Of a stretch of DNA of 64,000 nt, positions 12,063 through 24,776 are shown one piece after another. Position numbers and translations under genes: made by a program. The stretch comes from Bryoerythrophyllum caledonicum (lineage: Eukaryota; Streptophyta; Bryopsida; Pottiales; Pottiaceae): NCBI GenBank assembly GCA_963971425.1, contig OZ020519.1, forward strand, positions 11,486,028-11,550,027, read 5' to 3'. Under the pieces are notes generated by a model. It searched no databases, was not told the origin of the DNA, and was given only the letters and a program-made list of their open reading frames with translations. Numbering within the stretch: position 1 is the first letter of the stretch; each line of letters starts with the position of its first letter.

Positions 12063-12069
12063 TATAAAT
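12063..12069 (+). promoter_or_regulatory. TATA box of unit 1
   Basis: GGTATAAATGGCC directly follows array B, 285 bp upstream of the unit 1 ATG (12348). The 5' leader that follows (near 12105-12165) is recognizably related to the leaders of units 2 and 3 (TGGCCT-CAACT core). Confidence 0.6.
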
Positions 12070-12347
12070 GGCCGCGCGCGCCCAACCCATCTCACAAACT
12101 CCAATTGGAAATGGTGGCCTTCAACTATCTTTTTAAGGTGGCTGATTGCGTGATCTTCGATTGGAGCTCCAGATTTGCACACATTACTACAACGTATTGC
12201 ATCACCTTTGTTCACCGTTTGAATTAATTAACATCACTACCTTGGATTATTTTGAAATCCAAGGTGGTAATTTTCGTTTGTTTTTTTTGAGATAGAGCTT
12301 AGCGTAATTAATGGACATTTTGGTAGATTTTTTTACTGTGTTCCGCT

Positions 12348-12431
12348 ATGGAAAGTGAGAGTGAGCCGGAAGCCCAACAATAGCCACCAATGTCCACAAC
12401 GCTAAGAAAGAGGGAGAAAGACAAAGATAGG
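12348..12431 (+). pseudogene. Unit 1 gene, 5' fragment split by the gypsy insertion
   Basis: The ORF starts MESESEPEAQQ, has a TAG after the glutamines, then a Lys/Arg-rich stretch (TLRKREKDKDR). It breaks at the target duplication ATAGG (12427-12431) and resumes at 33132. The basic stretch corresponds to the KKRQRDAGRVRNHKQKKR segment of unit 2. Confidence 0.65.
12427..12431. repeat. Target-site duplication ATAGG, left copy
   Basis: ATAGG precedes the TG of the left LTR and recurs directly after the CA of the right LTR at 33127-33131. A 5-bp duplication is the norm for Ty3/gypsy integration. Confidence 0.9.
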
Positions 12432-14417
12432 TGTAGAGTGATTTTTCACCACTCTAATAAAACACCCAAGTGTACCCACACCTCATAGGATTCGTTACGG
12501 GGATGATTATACGCCTAGTTTTAAGTAATTGGAGATTAATTGTGTCGTTAAGCTATCTTTTTGGTTAATTCTTAAGGTTATCTATCTATTTTTAGGAAAT
12601 TAGGGCTGTTAGCATCACTCTTAAGGGATCCACAAACAAAGTCTAAACCCCAAGGATCTCTCGTGCCTTAAGACGGAACATTAGTCCTTTTAAGATTGTG
12701 CTTATGCCACTAATCCTTAAACACTTGCCACACTGGGCTAATGGAAGTTTCCATTAAGTCTCATTGCATTGGTTCTTTAATTACACTCTTTAAGAATTCA
12801 AATTCTTACCTCATGCAAAAACGTTCCACTTTTCACGTCCGTCCACTCGGTCCACGTGATCACGTTCTTAAGACAATGGTTAGTCTCAAAAAATCACACA
12901 CACAAGTTAACTTAAGTCTTAAATAGTTCACCTCTTAAGTCTCCACTTAAGTTCACTTACCCACAATTATCCCTTAAAGACCACGGTGTTCCACACTTAC
13001 TCGTACCACTTAGTCTTTAAGATGTCTGAATTTTACTTAAGACTTCTCTCTCGGTCGGGTCCATGTTCTTAAGAACACAGTTTCTGTCCTTGAGTTCTTA
13101 AGCACTCACTTTCTCACTTAGGACTGATTCTTAAGAACCTGCACTGTCTAGACCAATTTAGTCCTACAGTGTTCTTAAGTTTCTGTCTTTAAGACTTCCA
13201 GAACCGGGAGTGCATCTCACTGAATGCAAATATTGTCCCGTATTCTCAATTATACGAACCTTTAAGTCCAAGCCCTTAAACTTAAGGGTCTCATGGTACT
13301 TAAGGTCTCACTCTTCATAAGCTTATGTATCTAAACTTGGACTTAAGATTCTTAAGTTTCTATGTTTTCTTCTTAAGTCTTTCTTTGGGATTTGTTCTTT
13401 ATTCTCTCTCTTATGATAGATTCTTAAATACTCACAACTTAGCCTACCTTAGAGAATTCCTTCTATTAAGGTTAGACTTAATGCCAATTTTTTGTATGCA
13501 TAATATGACACTCTTGCCATGCATTAAGGTATGCCACTCTTGATGTTTATTGCATAAATTGCATTAACACGAATAAGATTTCCACTCTTATTCTTATGAT
13601 ACTCAAGTTATGCTCACTCACACTTGAGATCTTATTAAGTACTTATGCATCACACATCTCATGCACTAAGTCACTTAATTTCACATTATCTCCATTAATC
13701 TTCACACTCATGATTAATGCTCCAACACACACACACAAGGTCACACCCACGACCTTAGTAGTTAGGGTATTTCCCTAACTTATTCCATGAAGAATAAATA
13801 TACAATGCATTCATGCATAGGAATTTTATCCACAATTAATACCTAATGCATGCAATTGCATTTACAACACACAATGTCAAATTTATGCAATGAAGTTCAC
13901 ATAATATTGCAATTATACATATGACTCAAGTCACAAGACTCTACATATGCAAATTCAATAACAATTATATATTCATATATAAAATTAAATACTCTTACAA
14001 CATTAAGAGTCATCAACTAGCTCTTTCACCTAAAGCCAGGGCTCACTCCAATCTTCCTCCAAGGAATTTCTATGGTAATGGCCAAGAATGCTAAAAATTC
14101 AAGCTAGTCATTCTACTCAACATCCAAGAGGTACACCTCTTGACAAGAGATTTTCCCTAGTATTAACCATTAAGATTAATTCCACTAAATCTTCACATCT
14201 CTTCATATCCATTTATGAAAAGGTACAACCTATCCAAAAGGTGCGAGTTCAACCCTTTTCCCATTATTTCCTTATTCTTGGATATGAATAGGTACTTTCC
14301 AATTAATTAAGTACTTAGTGTAAACTTGATCATTAATTTTTTAATTCTCCGTATATCTACAACTCTTTTTACACTTAATTTTCGGAAAAAATCTATTTTT
14401 ATCATTTTGGCTCTACA
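12432..14417 (-). repeat. LTR (3' LTR in element orientation)
   Basis: 1986 bp, TG...CA ends, collinear with 31141-33126 at an offset of 18709. By eye the two LTRs differ at four positions: 12433/31142, 13159/31868, 14037/32746 and 14239/32948. It contains a dense field of the palindrome CTTAAG. Confidence 0.95.
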
Positions 14418-14418
14418 T

Positions 14419-14431
14419 AGCCCTCCTCTTA
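14419..14431 (-). other. Polypurine tract
   Basis: On the minus strand AAGAGGAGGGCTA immediately precedes the TGTAGAGCC start of the 3' LTR. This is where plus-strand DNA synthesis is primed in LTR elements and confirms the minus orientation. Confidence 0.75.
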
Positions 14432-15170
14432 GCTTGGAGACGTCCTCGTCGACTTCAACAACCTTTGTCCTTGAACTTGATCTTTCGCACTCCATCTTCC
14501 TTTCTATTATTCTCTTTTAGTCTCCTTAAGCTCCATATAGATTTCTTCTTACTTGTTTTTCTTCTCTAAGAATTGTTGATTTTTTTGCATTTGCTTTCCA
14601 TTGTTCTCCTCTTTAATAAGTATGTCTCATACATACTTGGCTTCAAGTTTTTCTTTTTAACTTAACTATTTTAGTTAAGTCTTCCATTGTAGATTTCCAT
14701 AATTTTTTTCATTTTAGCTTTGAATTTTTCCATTCTCTTTTAAATCTTCATTTTTAATTTTCATTGCTTTTCAAATATCTCTCTTTAATTTAATTTTTCT
14801 TCCATATCTTCCTTTACACTCCACTTGCAATCATTTTTTATTTTTATTTTTTTTCTTTTTACTTCATTCATCATTTTTTTCTTATTTTTTTTTTTCAAAT
14901 TTAGAAAATTAGCACTCATTAGTCCTCACATCTCTTGATTAGTAAATTAGTAGTGCATCCTCACAACTAATTACTAATCCTAGATTACTAATTTTCTTTC
15001 CACACTCTTTTATTTCTATTTTTCTAACTTGTGTGAGCTACCCTATCATACAATTCAAGTAGTGTGTGTATTACTTCACCACTAATCGTCTTATCTACAT
15101 CACTCACATTGTTTTCCATAGCCTTTTTGCTTTATCTCTCAATATTATCATGTTCTTTCTTATTTTTCCC

Positions 15171-15390
15171 TTTCATGATACTCTCTCATTAGAATTATCA
15201 TGTTCTCTCCCTCTTATTTTTTCCTTTCATGATACTCTCTCATTAGAATTATCATGTTCTCTCCCTCTTATTTTTCCCTTTCATGATACTCTCTCATTAG
15301 AATTATCATGTTCTCTCCCTCTTATTTTTTCCTTTCATGATACTCTCTCATTAGAATTATCATGTTCTTTCTTATTTTTCCCTTTCATCA
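15171..15390. repeat. 54-bp tandem repeat, about four copies
   Basis: Units start at 15171, 15225, 15279 and 15333 (TTTCATGATACTCTCTCATT ... ), spacing exactly 54. Since 54 is divisible by 3, an ORF runs through it with an 18-residue repeat; I treat that as an artefact. Confidence 0.9.
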
Positions 15391-15426
15391 ATATGCCTTA
15401 ATTTTTTATTTTTTATTTTTTATTTT

Positions 15427-15428
15427 TA

Positions 15429-15475
<47 letters not shown>
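15427..15475. repeat. (ATT)n microsatellite
   Basis: An uninterrupted ATT run of about 15 units following T/A homopolymers. Confidence 0.9.
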
Positions 15476-15477
<2 letters not shown>

Positions 15478-16841
15478 TTTTTAAATTTTTTTCAAATTCA
15501 ATTGTATTTGCTCTTTCCTTAAGACACTATCCCTCTACATATTTTTAAAACTCTCACTACATGTAAGTCTTAAGATTTTTGTTTTATCCAAAGTGTAACT
15601 GACTTTGGTTTTTAAGGGAACTAACTCAGAACAAGTTTTTAAAGAACTGATTTACTTAAGGAAAATAAGGATCTATCCTATTTGTTCTTTTTCCTTAAGG
15701 GACTAAATTTCTCTTGCTCGTCTGGTTCTTAAGGTTCTAGTCTGCTCAAGGTTGTAATTCAAACTCTCACTTTCCTTAAGGTCACTGAAAGAGATGATCT
15801 CACTCAAAACAGGAATCTTACAAACTTGTACTTAAAGAGATCTTCTCTAAAATTTTGATTTGAGGAGTTTTACTACGTACTGTTTTTTTAAGTAGGAATT
15901 TTATGCAGTCCTTCATCTTGGTTGTTTCTTCTTCAGCTTATTCTTAACCACGTACCGACAGAGCTCTGTCTGTATTGACAGGTTTCTTATGTTGTAAGTC
16001 ACAGACTCCGAATATCAGTCTTCTATTTTCATTCTTCCCTAAATTCCTAATAATTTTTCCTTCATTGTGATTCATCACGCTTCAGATTGTGAAAATAGGT
16101 TGTGCATATGTCTCCAAATAATCGAAACAGTGAGAGAAGTTATTATTTTTCTGTATACTAGGTTCAGCATTTGTCCCATATCGTTTAGTAAGGCTCCTGC
16201 GGCTCACAATATATAGGCTGGCTAACCCCTGGCTTTCATCTAGCAGGCCTTGGTGGTCGGTTGACGTGTGCCGCGGGTACATACTGTCGTGGCAACCTCC
16301 GGGTGCTAGTGCCGGGTATGTATCCATCACACGTGGCTTATCCCACCACGCTTGACTAGAGTGCTGACTCCTGTAGTTACAGGTAGTTCAACATGGTTTT
16401 TTTTTTCTTCATAACTTACTGCTTAGTATTTCCTTCTTTGTGTGTACACTTCCAAATCACCGAACCTCCTTTCAGCTGACTTCCACTTGTATATATATAT
16501 ATATATATATATTTATTTTTTTCGTAGAACACTCCTAGAATTCTTCATTCCCAGACAGTTTCTCCTCTTAATTAGTTGTTGACTCCATTTCTTCGTGTTC
16601 ATAATCTTATGACATCGTATCATGCAGCTAATGTCATTCATATTTCCAGAAGATTGCAGCTTTACAGGTTTTTGTTCAGTCTTTCAAAATCAGCTATCAA
16701 CTCATTATCCTTGCTTCCACAATAAGCCATATCCTGAGTTCTCGAAGCTGCAAACTTCTAAACTCTAGCTGCAATCACAAAATTCCATTATATTATTTAC
16801 ATTGTCTGCACAGAGCTCCTCCTAAAAAACCTCATGTCTAC

Positions 16842-19800
16842 TCAAGATCTTGGTCTGGCTTCGAGTCGAGGACGCTTGTGCTTGTACGCATCCTTGAACT
16901 CACACTCCTGGAGAATCAGCTGCAGCTCAGCCATCTCCACATTACGACGAACATCCTCATCATGCTTGAAGAGATACGTCTCGTGTGCCTTCTAGTAACT
17001 CAACCAGGCAACCAGCTGCTCTTGACGCTTGCTGGAATTCTCCAAGGCAAACACCGAACTCGCACCGTGGAGGAAGTTGGTAATTACCATACACTCCAAA
17101 GTCTTCATATGGCGACTTGGCATCTGCTGCATCTTCGTCCATAGGTGAAACTCGGGCTTGGTCTTGTCAAATCTGTTGACATTCACCACGCACTTGTATC
17201 GCATACACATATGAGACAAAATGTTACAGAACACTGCAGCTCGAAAACACACAGGATCCGTGTGTTTGCGGTGAATCTCAAAAAAGGCCCGGTAGGAATC
17301 ACTACATTCTTGGGGAGAAGAAAAACTCCCTGGAATCTGTGGCCAGTTGTAAGGCACTGTGTCGAGCTTACTCCAGGGCGCCCATTTATAACGCCGATAT
17401 CCCTTCAAGGGACACTGGTGGTAGCTCATCGTGATCGCTGCTGGTGGCACCGTTGACCATGTCTGGGATGCCTTGGGATATAGTTGATCCCACTGTCTCC
17501 AAACCTGCGGTCACAAGCCGAAGTCCTCCAACAGCCAATCTATGGCTTGCCATGAGGGAAATGGCACCTCCTCCTTGCTGTTAAACAGATTCTCGTACTC
17601 TCTGAGAAATCGCTGCTTGTTCAACGATCCGGTCACTGGTAGTGGCAAGCCTCCCCAGATCGTGTGTCTATAATCTGGAGGTGGTGATATGAAAGTGGCC
17701 ATCTGAACCGCATCTGCCACATCTACTGATTTCTTCTTTGCTCCCTCGATTGCACGCTTAAGTCGGTGGTGAGCTCGGACCTTGGCATAGAGGTACTGCC
17801 CCATGGTGATCTCACCCCTCTGAGCCAAGTCCTCGCGCTCTTGGACTTGAGTCATGCATCCCACGAAGCTCTGCTCATTTTGTAATAGTTTCATCAGCTT
17901 CTCCATCTGGTTCTTCCATTCTCCCAGGTAGTCCGTATAGAGGGGGACGGTCTTAAGATCAACCTCAGGAATGACTACCATTCGTTGAGCTACATCTGGT
18001 TGATCATATTGCCTCCGCATCTGCAGCTGCCCCTCCAAGTGCTAGTAATATAGTAGCACTCTGGCTTCAATATCACCGATCGGCACCAGCAACTGTCTGG
18101 CGTCCTCCAGCTGAAGGTCCTGCCTCACGATCATTTCGCAGATCAAATTCTGCATGTTGGCGAAGTTCGCCGCTACGGTCCACAGGTTTTGGAATTCCGC
18201 TCGGCTCAGCTTGTCTCCAGAGCTCAAGCACATCATGTTGAAACAAGCATTCCTTTGCAACTCGTAAGCTCTGAAGAGTGCAAAGGTTGGCGGACTATGT
18301 AAGTCCTGACGCCAAATTGCCTCTTGGAGTTTGCTCTTCACTCCTCTATATGTGGTCGTCTGTGGAGTCAACCGGGCATTAGCTTCGGTGACATTTTGTA
18401 CCTTCTCTTCCAACTCTGCTACCTGTGAAGAGTCGGGCGTAGCTACGGTCGACGCTTCCCTGCTCGCCTGCACCTCTCTCTTCTGTTGTGCTAGCAATGT
18501 CGCCAACTCCTTCGCCAGATTCTTCTCAGCTTGATACTGCTCCCTCACCAGCTGGTGTTGAGTCTTAAGACTCTCGATCTCAAGCAGATGTTCTTCCACT
18601 TGTCTCTCCTTCGCAGTGCAGAGGTCCTTCCAATGGGCAGCGCTACCGGAAGCTTGCCGGAGCTCTTCTTGCAACGTGTGCCAATCTCGCACCTATGCTT
18701 CCTTGTCTCCAGCTAGAGCCGAATTCTCCTTCTCCGATTCTGCCTTAAGGCGATGGTACTCCTGCTCCATGTGGCTCAACTTCTTCTGCAACTCCTCACA
18801 TTGTTGTGCCTTCGTCGTCTGCTCGTTGCACAAAGTCTTCCAGCGCTGAACCTCTTCAGTTGTTTGGGCCGACTTCCCTCGCAGTTCACCCCGCTCCCTG
18901 TCCAGCAGCTCTCTAGCTCACTCTGCTTCCAACAGTGACTTCTCCAACCTGAGCTTTTCGCGTTGGAAGTCCTTCTCCATCTGATCCTTGGCCAATACGA
19001 TATCCTTGTTGGTGGCTTGATATTGAGCTACGAGATCATCCTTTCGGATCACCATCAGCTCGAGATTCGCCTTGTTCAACTCTCGTACCTCACCATGTTT
19101 GGTGCCCTCCACTCCCTGCGATTTCTTCCCTGTTTGCTTGGTAGGAGCTTCATCTTCAGGGTCCTCCATTGTGGCAACCTCGGGAGCAGCGTACGGAATA
19201 ATCTGCTTGGATGGTGTCTTGGACAGCTTCGCTGCTGCTGGTGGACGTGGTTCCTGTCCTGAGGTGATACTCAAGACACCTCCAGTGGAGATCGAGGGCT
19301 TCACCTTCTTCTTCTGCACTTCCGCCAACGGTTTCTTCCCCTTGTCTTTTGCTGGTGCAGGGGCTTTAGGTGACCCTGGCGTCTCCTCTTCTACGTCCTC
19401 CCTTGCTGGACTGGTCATGTCTTCATCTCCTACGTCTTCTTCTTCTTCAGAAGCCTCTTCCGGTTCCTCTTCTTCCTCCGGTTCCTCCACCATCTTGCGC
19501 AATCTCTTCTTCTTGGAACTCCTCCCTGATTCTTCTTCCACCTCCTGTGCTCCTCCAGTCAAGCTCTTCCTCAGTGGGGGACAGATTGCTGAGAAGTATG
19601 TGGTCCCATGGAAAAAGATGTTGTAGCGGGTATTCTTCCCTGCTAGCTCCAGTCGGAGATGCGCGTACATGATCTTGGACCAATTGAGTCGCTCTCCATT
19701 CCAGCTCTTGTAAGCTGCAGCCAATGCGCTGGGTGATAATACCTCCGTTCCATCAAAAGCCATCAAAAGTCGAAGGTTGATAAATTTCAGCCATTCCTTC

Positions 19801-20260
19801 CACGAAGCCTTGGCCTTCCTGATCGAATATCCCCGTCCCACCTTGGCGTCGTCTGGCCTCTCGAACACCTGACTGAGCTCAGTCTTGGTTAGCAAAGGCA
19901 ATCCCACCAGCGTAGGTCCCGTCTTTGGCAAGCTTGGGCAATGCTGCTGGACGACCTCTACGTCGAAGCGAACCACTTTACCATTGATCAAAAATTCGTC
20001 TTGTGCGCCTCGCTTGGAGCTCAGCATGAAGGCCAGCACTCGCGGTAGATCCGCCTCCGGCCATTGCTGCTCGATGAATTGCAGGAGACCTGCCTTCTCC
20101 AAATTCTTGCGGTTGCCTCATACACCTTCTTTGGCAACTCCCTCAGCGGAGAAGGATCGATCTCGAAATCCTTCTTCGTCTTCCGTTTCTGGCTCATCTT
20201 GATCTCTCTATCTGCTGTTCTCTTACAACCAACGCCACTCTGTGAATTTGGATTCACCAT
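16842..20260 (-). pseudogene. Extra ORF downstream of integrase in the gypsy element (coiled coil, plant transposon-protein-like)
   Basis: One reading frame of about 1100 codons, same strand as gag-pol. Likely start is ATG 20260 or 20198 (MSQKRKTKKDFE, basic). A globular N-terminal part includes ERLNWSKIMYAHLRLELAG, resembling from memory the putative plant transposon proteins found in Tat-type elements. It is followed by an acidic low-complexity linker (EEEEPEEASEEEED, about 19450) and a long heptad-rich coiled coil. Stops interrupt the frame at 18918 (TGA), 18693 (TAG), 18042 (TAG), 17511 (TGA) and 16992 (TAG), and a 1-bp frameshift lies near 20120. The position matches the env-like or extra ORFs of Athila/Tat elements. 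I see no signal peptide or membrane segment, so no envelope call. Confidence 0.75.
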
Positions 20261-20269
20261 TTCGCACCT

Positions 20270-21777
20270 GTTTTTAGCAAGAAAACAAAGTTCTTCTCCC
20301 TGTAATGTCTACTTCGTTTGCGCAGTCTTCTTCACGCTACAAAACACTCTTAAGACATGCATCTACACTCATAGAATTTCCTTTCATCTGTGCAGACTTA
20401 TGTCTGAAGATTACATGCAAAGTGGTTACAACGGTTATGCCGTTTCTTGATTTTCCTTAATAAACTCTTCTGATTTTACTCTCGTAGATAGTTATCTACT
20501 CTCAGTAAATTCTATTCCGTTAATTTCGCACCTTGGCAAGGAAGACCAGTTAAATTATGCGGTCTTAAGCAACCTCATTCACCACGAAATGGCATAATTC
20601 AACAATCCTCTGTTCTGTGAACTCACATTCAGAATAACTTAACGACAAACTTACCAACAAAAGTGTGACAACTTCTTCTCCGCTCTTGGTGACACCTCGC
20701 TTCCCGAATACAGAGCCACCAAACTCACGACTTGCAACAATTCTTCACAATACACTCCAACTCTCAACAATGCAACTGTCCTCTCAACTTCTGTTTCAGC
20801 GACTGAACAATGCACTTGTGAATACTCTCTGATGAGCCATAGCCAAGTTTGGTAGCTTGTTTTCTTAACGGCTCATCAAGTTTTGCCACTTGGTTTTAAG
20901 TCCCGTCCCCACTCGTCCTTATCATCACGTTTTTCCAGTCATTGCAATGATCTTTTGACATGATTGATTATTGTTCCCTCGAGTGAAGTGTCTATTTTTG
21001 TCCCTTCCATGTCACTTTAGTTTGATCTTTCAACATGATGAGATTTCTCCACTTTATGACAAGGTCGCTTCTCACAGATTTCCTACCAACTTAATCATCA
21101 TTTTTATTTTCTTAAGTTTTTCCATTTTCCATAATTTGCTTCGGCTTACTTCTGTCTTAAGACATCTCCTTGCTTAAGTTTATTATTGTCTCACAATTTT
21201 ACTTTTTAAGATGAACTTCAGGGACAAGCCCAGACTTACTGTCTTAAGGTGTTCACTCAAGTTCTTAAGACAACTGGATTTCTGACATCCTCGCAAATAA
21301 GACACTCAAGTTCTTAAGTCATTTGTGTCTTTAAGACTATTTTGAGTTCTTAAGACAACTGTAGATTTGACGTTTCTTGACTGCTTGAAGACGGCTTAAG
21401 TTCCTTAAAACAGCTGTGTCTTTAAGAGCACTGAAGTTCTTTAAGACAACTGACATAATATCACACTTATGACCTTAATTCTGTGACTTAACTTGAGATG
21501 ACTTCTTAAGTACTGTTCCTTTATGCAAAATGATTTAGCTCTTAAGAATTTTTATTTTTTCAATAATACCTTATGACAAGGTTTCTCTCAAGAAAGTTTT
21601 TTGTGAATGTTTTTTATGAATGATCATAAATTAACTATGACTTAAAACACAAAATTTTAAACTTTCCCTTTGGTAGTTTAGTGTCGTTCCGGACTACTTA
21701 AAAACTTTTTCTTAAGATTTTCTTAAAATTTCCTTTAAGTAGGGGTATAGCCCCCCTCTTTAAAAGGTAACTTGCCC
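20270..21777. other. CTTAAG-rich spacer between pol and the extra ORF
   Basis: Non-coding. From about 21100 to 21730 the palindrome CTTAAG recurs around eleven times, mostly as TTCTTAAGACAACTG-like phrases. The same motif fills the LTRs. A promoter for the extra ORF could be here, but none is evident. Confidence 0.6.
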
Positions 21778-24776
21778 TCAAGTTACGTACTTTTTGAGCC
21801 TGTAGCCATTATAGCGTGTTGCATGCACATTACCTGCAAAATCTTGTAATTCCACAGAACCATTAGAATAAGATTTAAGTATTTTGTATGGTCCAAACCA
21901 TTGCATTTTAAATTTTCCGGGAAATTTCTGGAATCTACTGTCATAGAGTAAGACTAAATCATTTTCTTTTAGAGTTTTGGTTGTAATTTATTATCATAAT
22001 AAGTTTTCCTTTGCTTTTGTATAGCTTCCATATTCATGTAGGCTTGACCTCTAATTTCATCTAGACGTTCTAGATTATCTAATCTTTCTCTTAGAGATTG
22101 TTCATCATCCAATCTTTCAGAAATTGCCACACGTAGAGAAGGTAATGCCACTTCTATTGGGAGCATGGCTTCCAATCCATATACTAATTGAAACGGAGTT
22201 GCTTTAGTTGTAGTTTTTATTGTACATCTATATGCCCATAATGCATTATTCAACTCATAATCCCAATTGGATGCATTGCCTTGTAATGTCTTAGTGATAA
22301 ACTTGCAAAGAATACCATTAGACTTCTCAGTTTGTCCATTAGCTCTAGGGTGATAGGGTGACGACTTACGGTGTTTAATAAAATACTTTTGCAACATTTT
22401 CTCAATAGTATCATTGATAAAATGAGTCCCTCTATCACTTACAATTTCTTTTGGACACCCAAACCTAGTGATGATATGTTCATAAATGAATTTTGCCACA
22501 GCGTCTGCGTCATCATTTCTAGTGGCAAGGGCCTCTATCCACTTAGTCACATATTCGGTTGCAACCAAGATATAGCGTTTTTGACCCTCACGACTAAGTG
22601 GTTTAATGGGACCTACAAAGTCAATTCCCCATTTTTCAAAAGGAATTTGTGCTAAAATTGGTGTGAGTGGCATAGCCTTAGTGGCTGTCGGTTTACCAAC
22701 TCGCTAGCAAGGATCACATTTTTTAACATAATTAGTGGCATCGGCAAAAAGAGTGGGCCACGAATAGACTGCTCGCAATGCTTTTGGAGCTGTAGCCCAG
22801 CCCGCAAAATGCCCTCCACAGACATCATCATGACATCCTACTAAAATCATGGATACTTCACTAGGATTTACACATCGTCGAAGTACATCATCTTTGCCTC
22901 TCTTATAGAGAACACCACTAATCATGGTATAAGGCAAAGATTGATGGACTAGTTTAATTTTAACTTTGCTAGTGTATTCAATAGGAAAAGTAGCCTTAGT
23001 TAAATAGTAGATGATGTCGGCATATTCTTTTGGAATTATATCAAGTACCTCCACACCCTCTTTAACAGAAAAGATGTGTGCATCTGGAAAGTTATTATCT
23101 ATGGACTGTGGATTTATAGTCTCACTAAGTCTTGATAAAAAATCTGCATTTTGATGTATTTTCCCCAGTCTGACATTAATGGTAAAATCAAACTCTTGTA
23201 ATAATAAAACCCATATTGCAATTCGACCACTTAATTGAGGCTTATTGATCATATACTTCAAGGCATCATGATCAATATGAAAAGTGAATTTATATCCCAA
23301 TAAATAATGTCTATATTTTTGAACAGAGAAAATCATGCCAAGACTTTCTCTTTCAGTTACAGAATAATTCCTTTCTGGGGCACTCAGCTGTCTACTTGCA
23401 AAGTAAATTGGTCTATCATGACCTTTGGAATCTTTCTGGCTTAACACACTTCCAATTGCCATATTAGAAGCATCAACATATACTTCAAAGGGTTTTGTCC
23501 AATCTGGGGGAATTAGAACAGGTGCTTTACTAAGACGACGTTTTAACTTGTTAAAAGCTTTAGTGCAATCATTTGTCCATACCCCCGGTAGTAAAGTTTG
23601 TTTTGTTAAGACATTCAAAGGTGCTGCTATAAAAGCAAACTTATAAATAAATCTTCTATAATAACCTGTTGCACCTAGAAAGCCTTTTAGTCCCGTGAGA
23701 TGTTTGGGAATTTCCATTTTAGTAATAATGTCTACTTTGTCTGGGTCAACCGATATTCTCTCTTTTGAAACAACATGACCTAATAATTTACCACATACAA
23801 TGGCAAACTCAGACTTAGCAGCATTTATGGAGATGCCATACTTTCTACATTGATCAAAGCATTTCTTTAAATTTTGTGCATGATCTTTCTTAGAACCAAA
23901 CACACAAAAATCATCTAAAAATATCTCCATAAATTTTCTAAGATATTTTGTGAAGGCTTGAGTCATAACTCTTTGGAATGTTGCCTGAGCATTGCACAAT
24001 CCAAATGGCATGACATTATATGCAAAAGTCCCCCAGTCCGTACTGAAAGTGGTCAATGGTTTATCTTCTGGGGCAATCTGCACTTGATTATAACCCGAGA
24101 ATCCATCAAGGAAGGAATAACACTCATGACCTGCTACACCATCTAGGACTGCATCAGAAAATGGTAAAGGAAAGAAATCTTTCTTGGTGACTTTGTTCAA
24201 CTGTCTAAAATCCTGACAAATACGGATCTTACCATTCTTTTTAGGTACTATGACAATAGGTGACATCCACTCACTAAATGGCACGGGATAAATGAAATTA
24301 CACTACAATAATTTATCAATTTCCTCTTTAACCATTAGAGAATACTTAGGGTTCATCCAATATTGCCTTTGCCTAACAGGTTTAGCATCCGCTTCTAGGA
24401 TAATTCGATGTTGACAAACATCAGGAGGTATGCCTTTCAAATCTTTATAAGTCCAAGCAAAGGCATCTTTCTCCTTCTTAAAGAATTCCAACCATTCTTC
24501 ATATTCTTTAGAACTTAATTCATCATATATTTTAATAGGCTTAGGATCTTCCTTAGTGCCTAAATTTATTTCTATAGTATTTTTTACTAAAGGTCGAACA
24601 TTAGGTGTTTTCTTATCACCTAGCAACTCATCCGAGTCTGACACATAAGGAATTTCCTTATCTGACTCTCCCTCAGTAGTAATGTTAAAAATAGGAGCAT
24701 TTTGCCATGCTTCAATATGTAATGTAGTATTTTTACCCAAGTCGTGATTTAACACAATTGGATTCGAGTTCGTTCG
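21778..24776 (-). pseudogene. pol: pol: reverse transcriptase, RNase H, integrase
   Basis: Read from a candidate acceptor at 24778-24777. RT: FSEWMSPIVIVPKKNGKIRI, then EIFLDDFCVFG near 23910 with the catalytic DD. RNase H: VYVDASNMAIGS, ERNYSVTERE and FHIDHDALKY. Integrase: zinc site H-x6-H...CDPC (about 22840-22710), catalytic D-D-E in GIDFVGPI, VSDRGTHF and NGQTEKSN, and a C-terminal GPY module (WFGPYKIL near 21890). TAG stops occur at 24303 (after DKLL) and 22704 (after CDPC). A 1-bp frameshift near 21970 separates the GPY module from the core, and the frame ends at 21778. Domain order is that of Ty3/gypsy. Confidence 0.93.

Larger units (their letters stand above)
14432..16841. other. 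Non-coding 3' internal region of the gypsy element
   Basis: T-rich on the plus strand, without a credible gene. It holds a 54-bp tandem repeat, an ATT microsatellite, further CTTAAG copies (15500-15800), and a (TA)n tract near 16489-16511. Confidence 0.7.

Noticed and set aside
12741-14291. Small ORFs repeated identically in both LTRs (60-72 codons)
   Set aside because: Identity is explained by LTR duplication; no motifs or codon bias to support coding.
15066-15401. 111-codon ORF with an 18-residue repeat
   Set aside because: Generated by the 54-bp tandem repeat in the non-coding part of the retrotransposon; no relatives expected.
18918-20102. Gypsy downstream ORF as an envelope gene (Athila-style)
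   Set aside because: No signal peptide, no transmembrane segment and no cysteine pattern; instead acidic linker and coiled coil.
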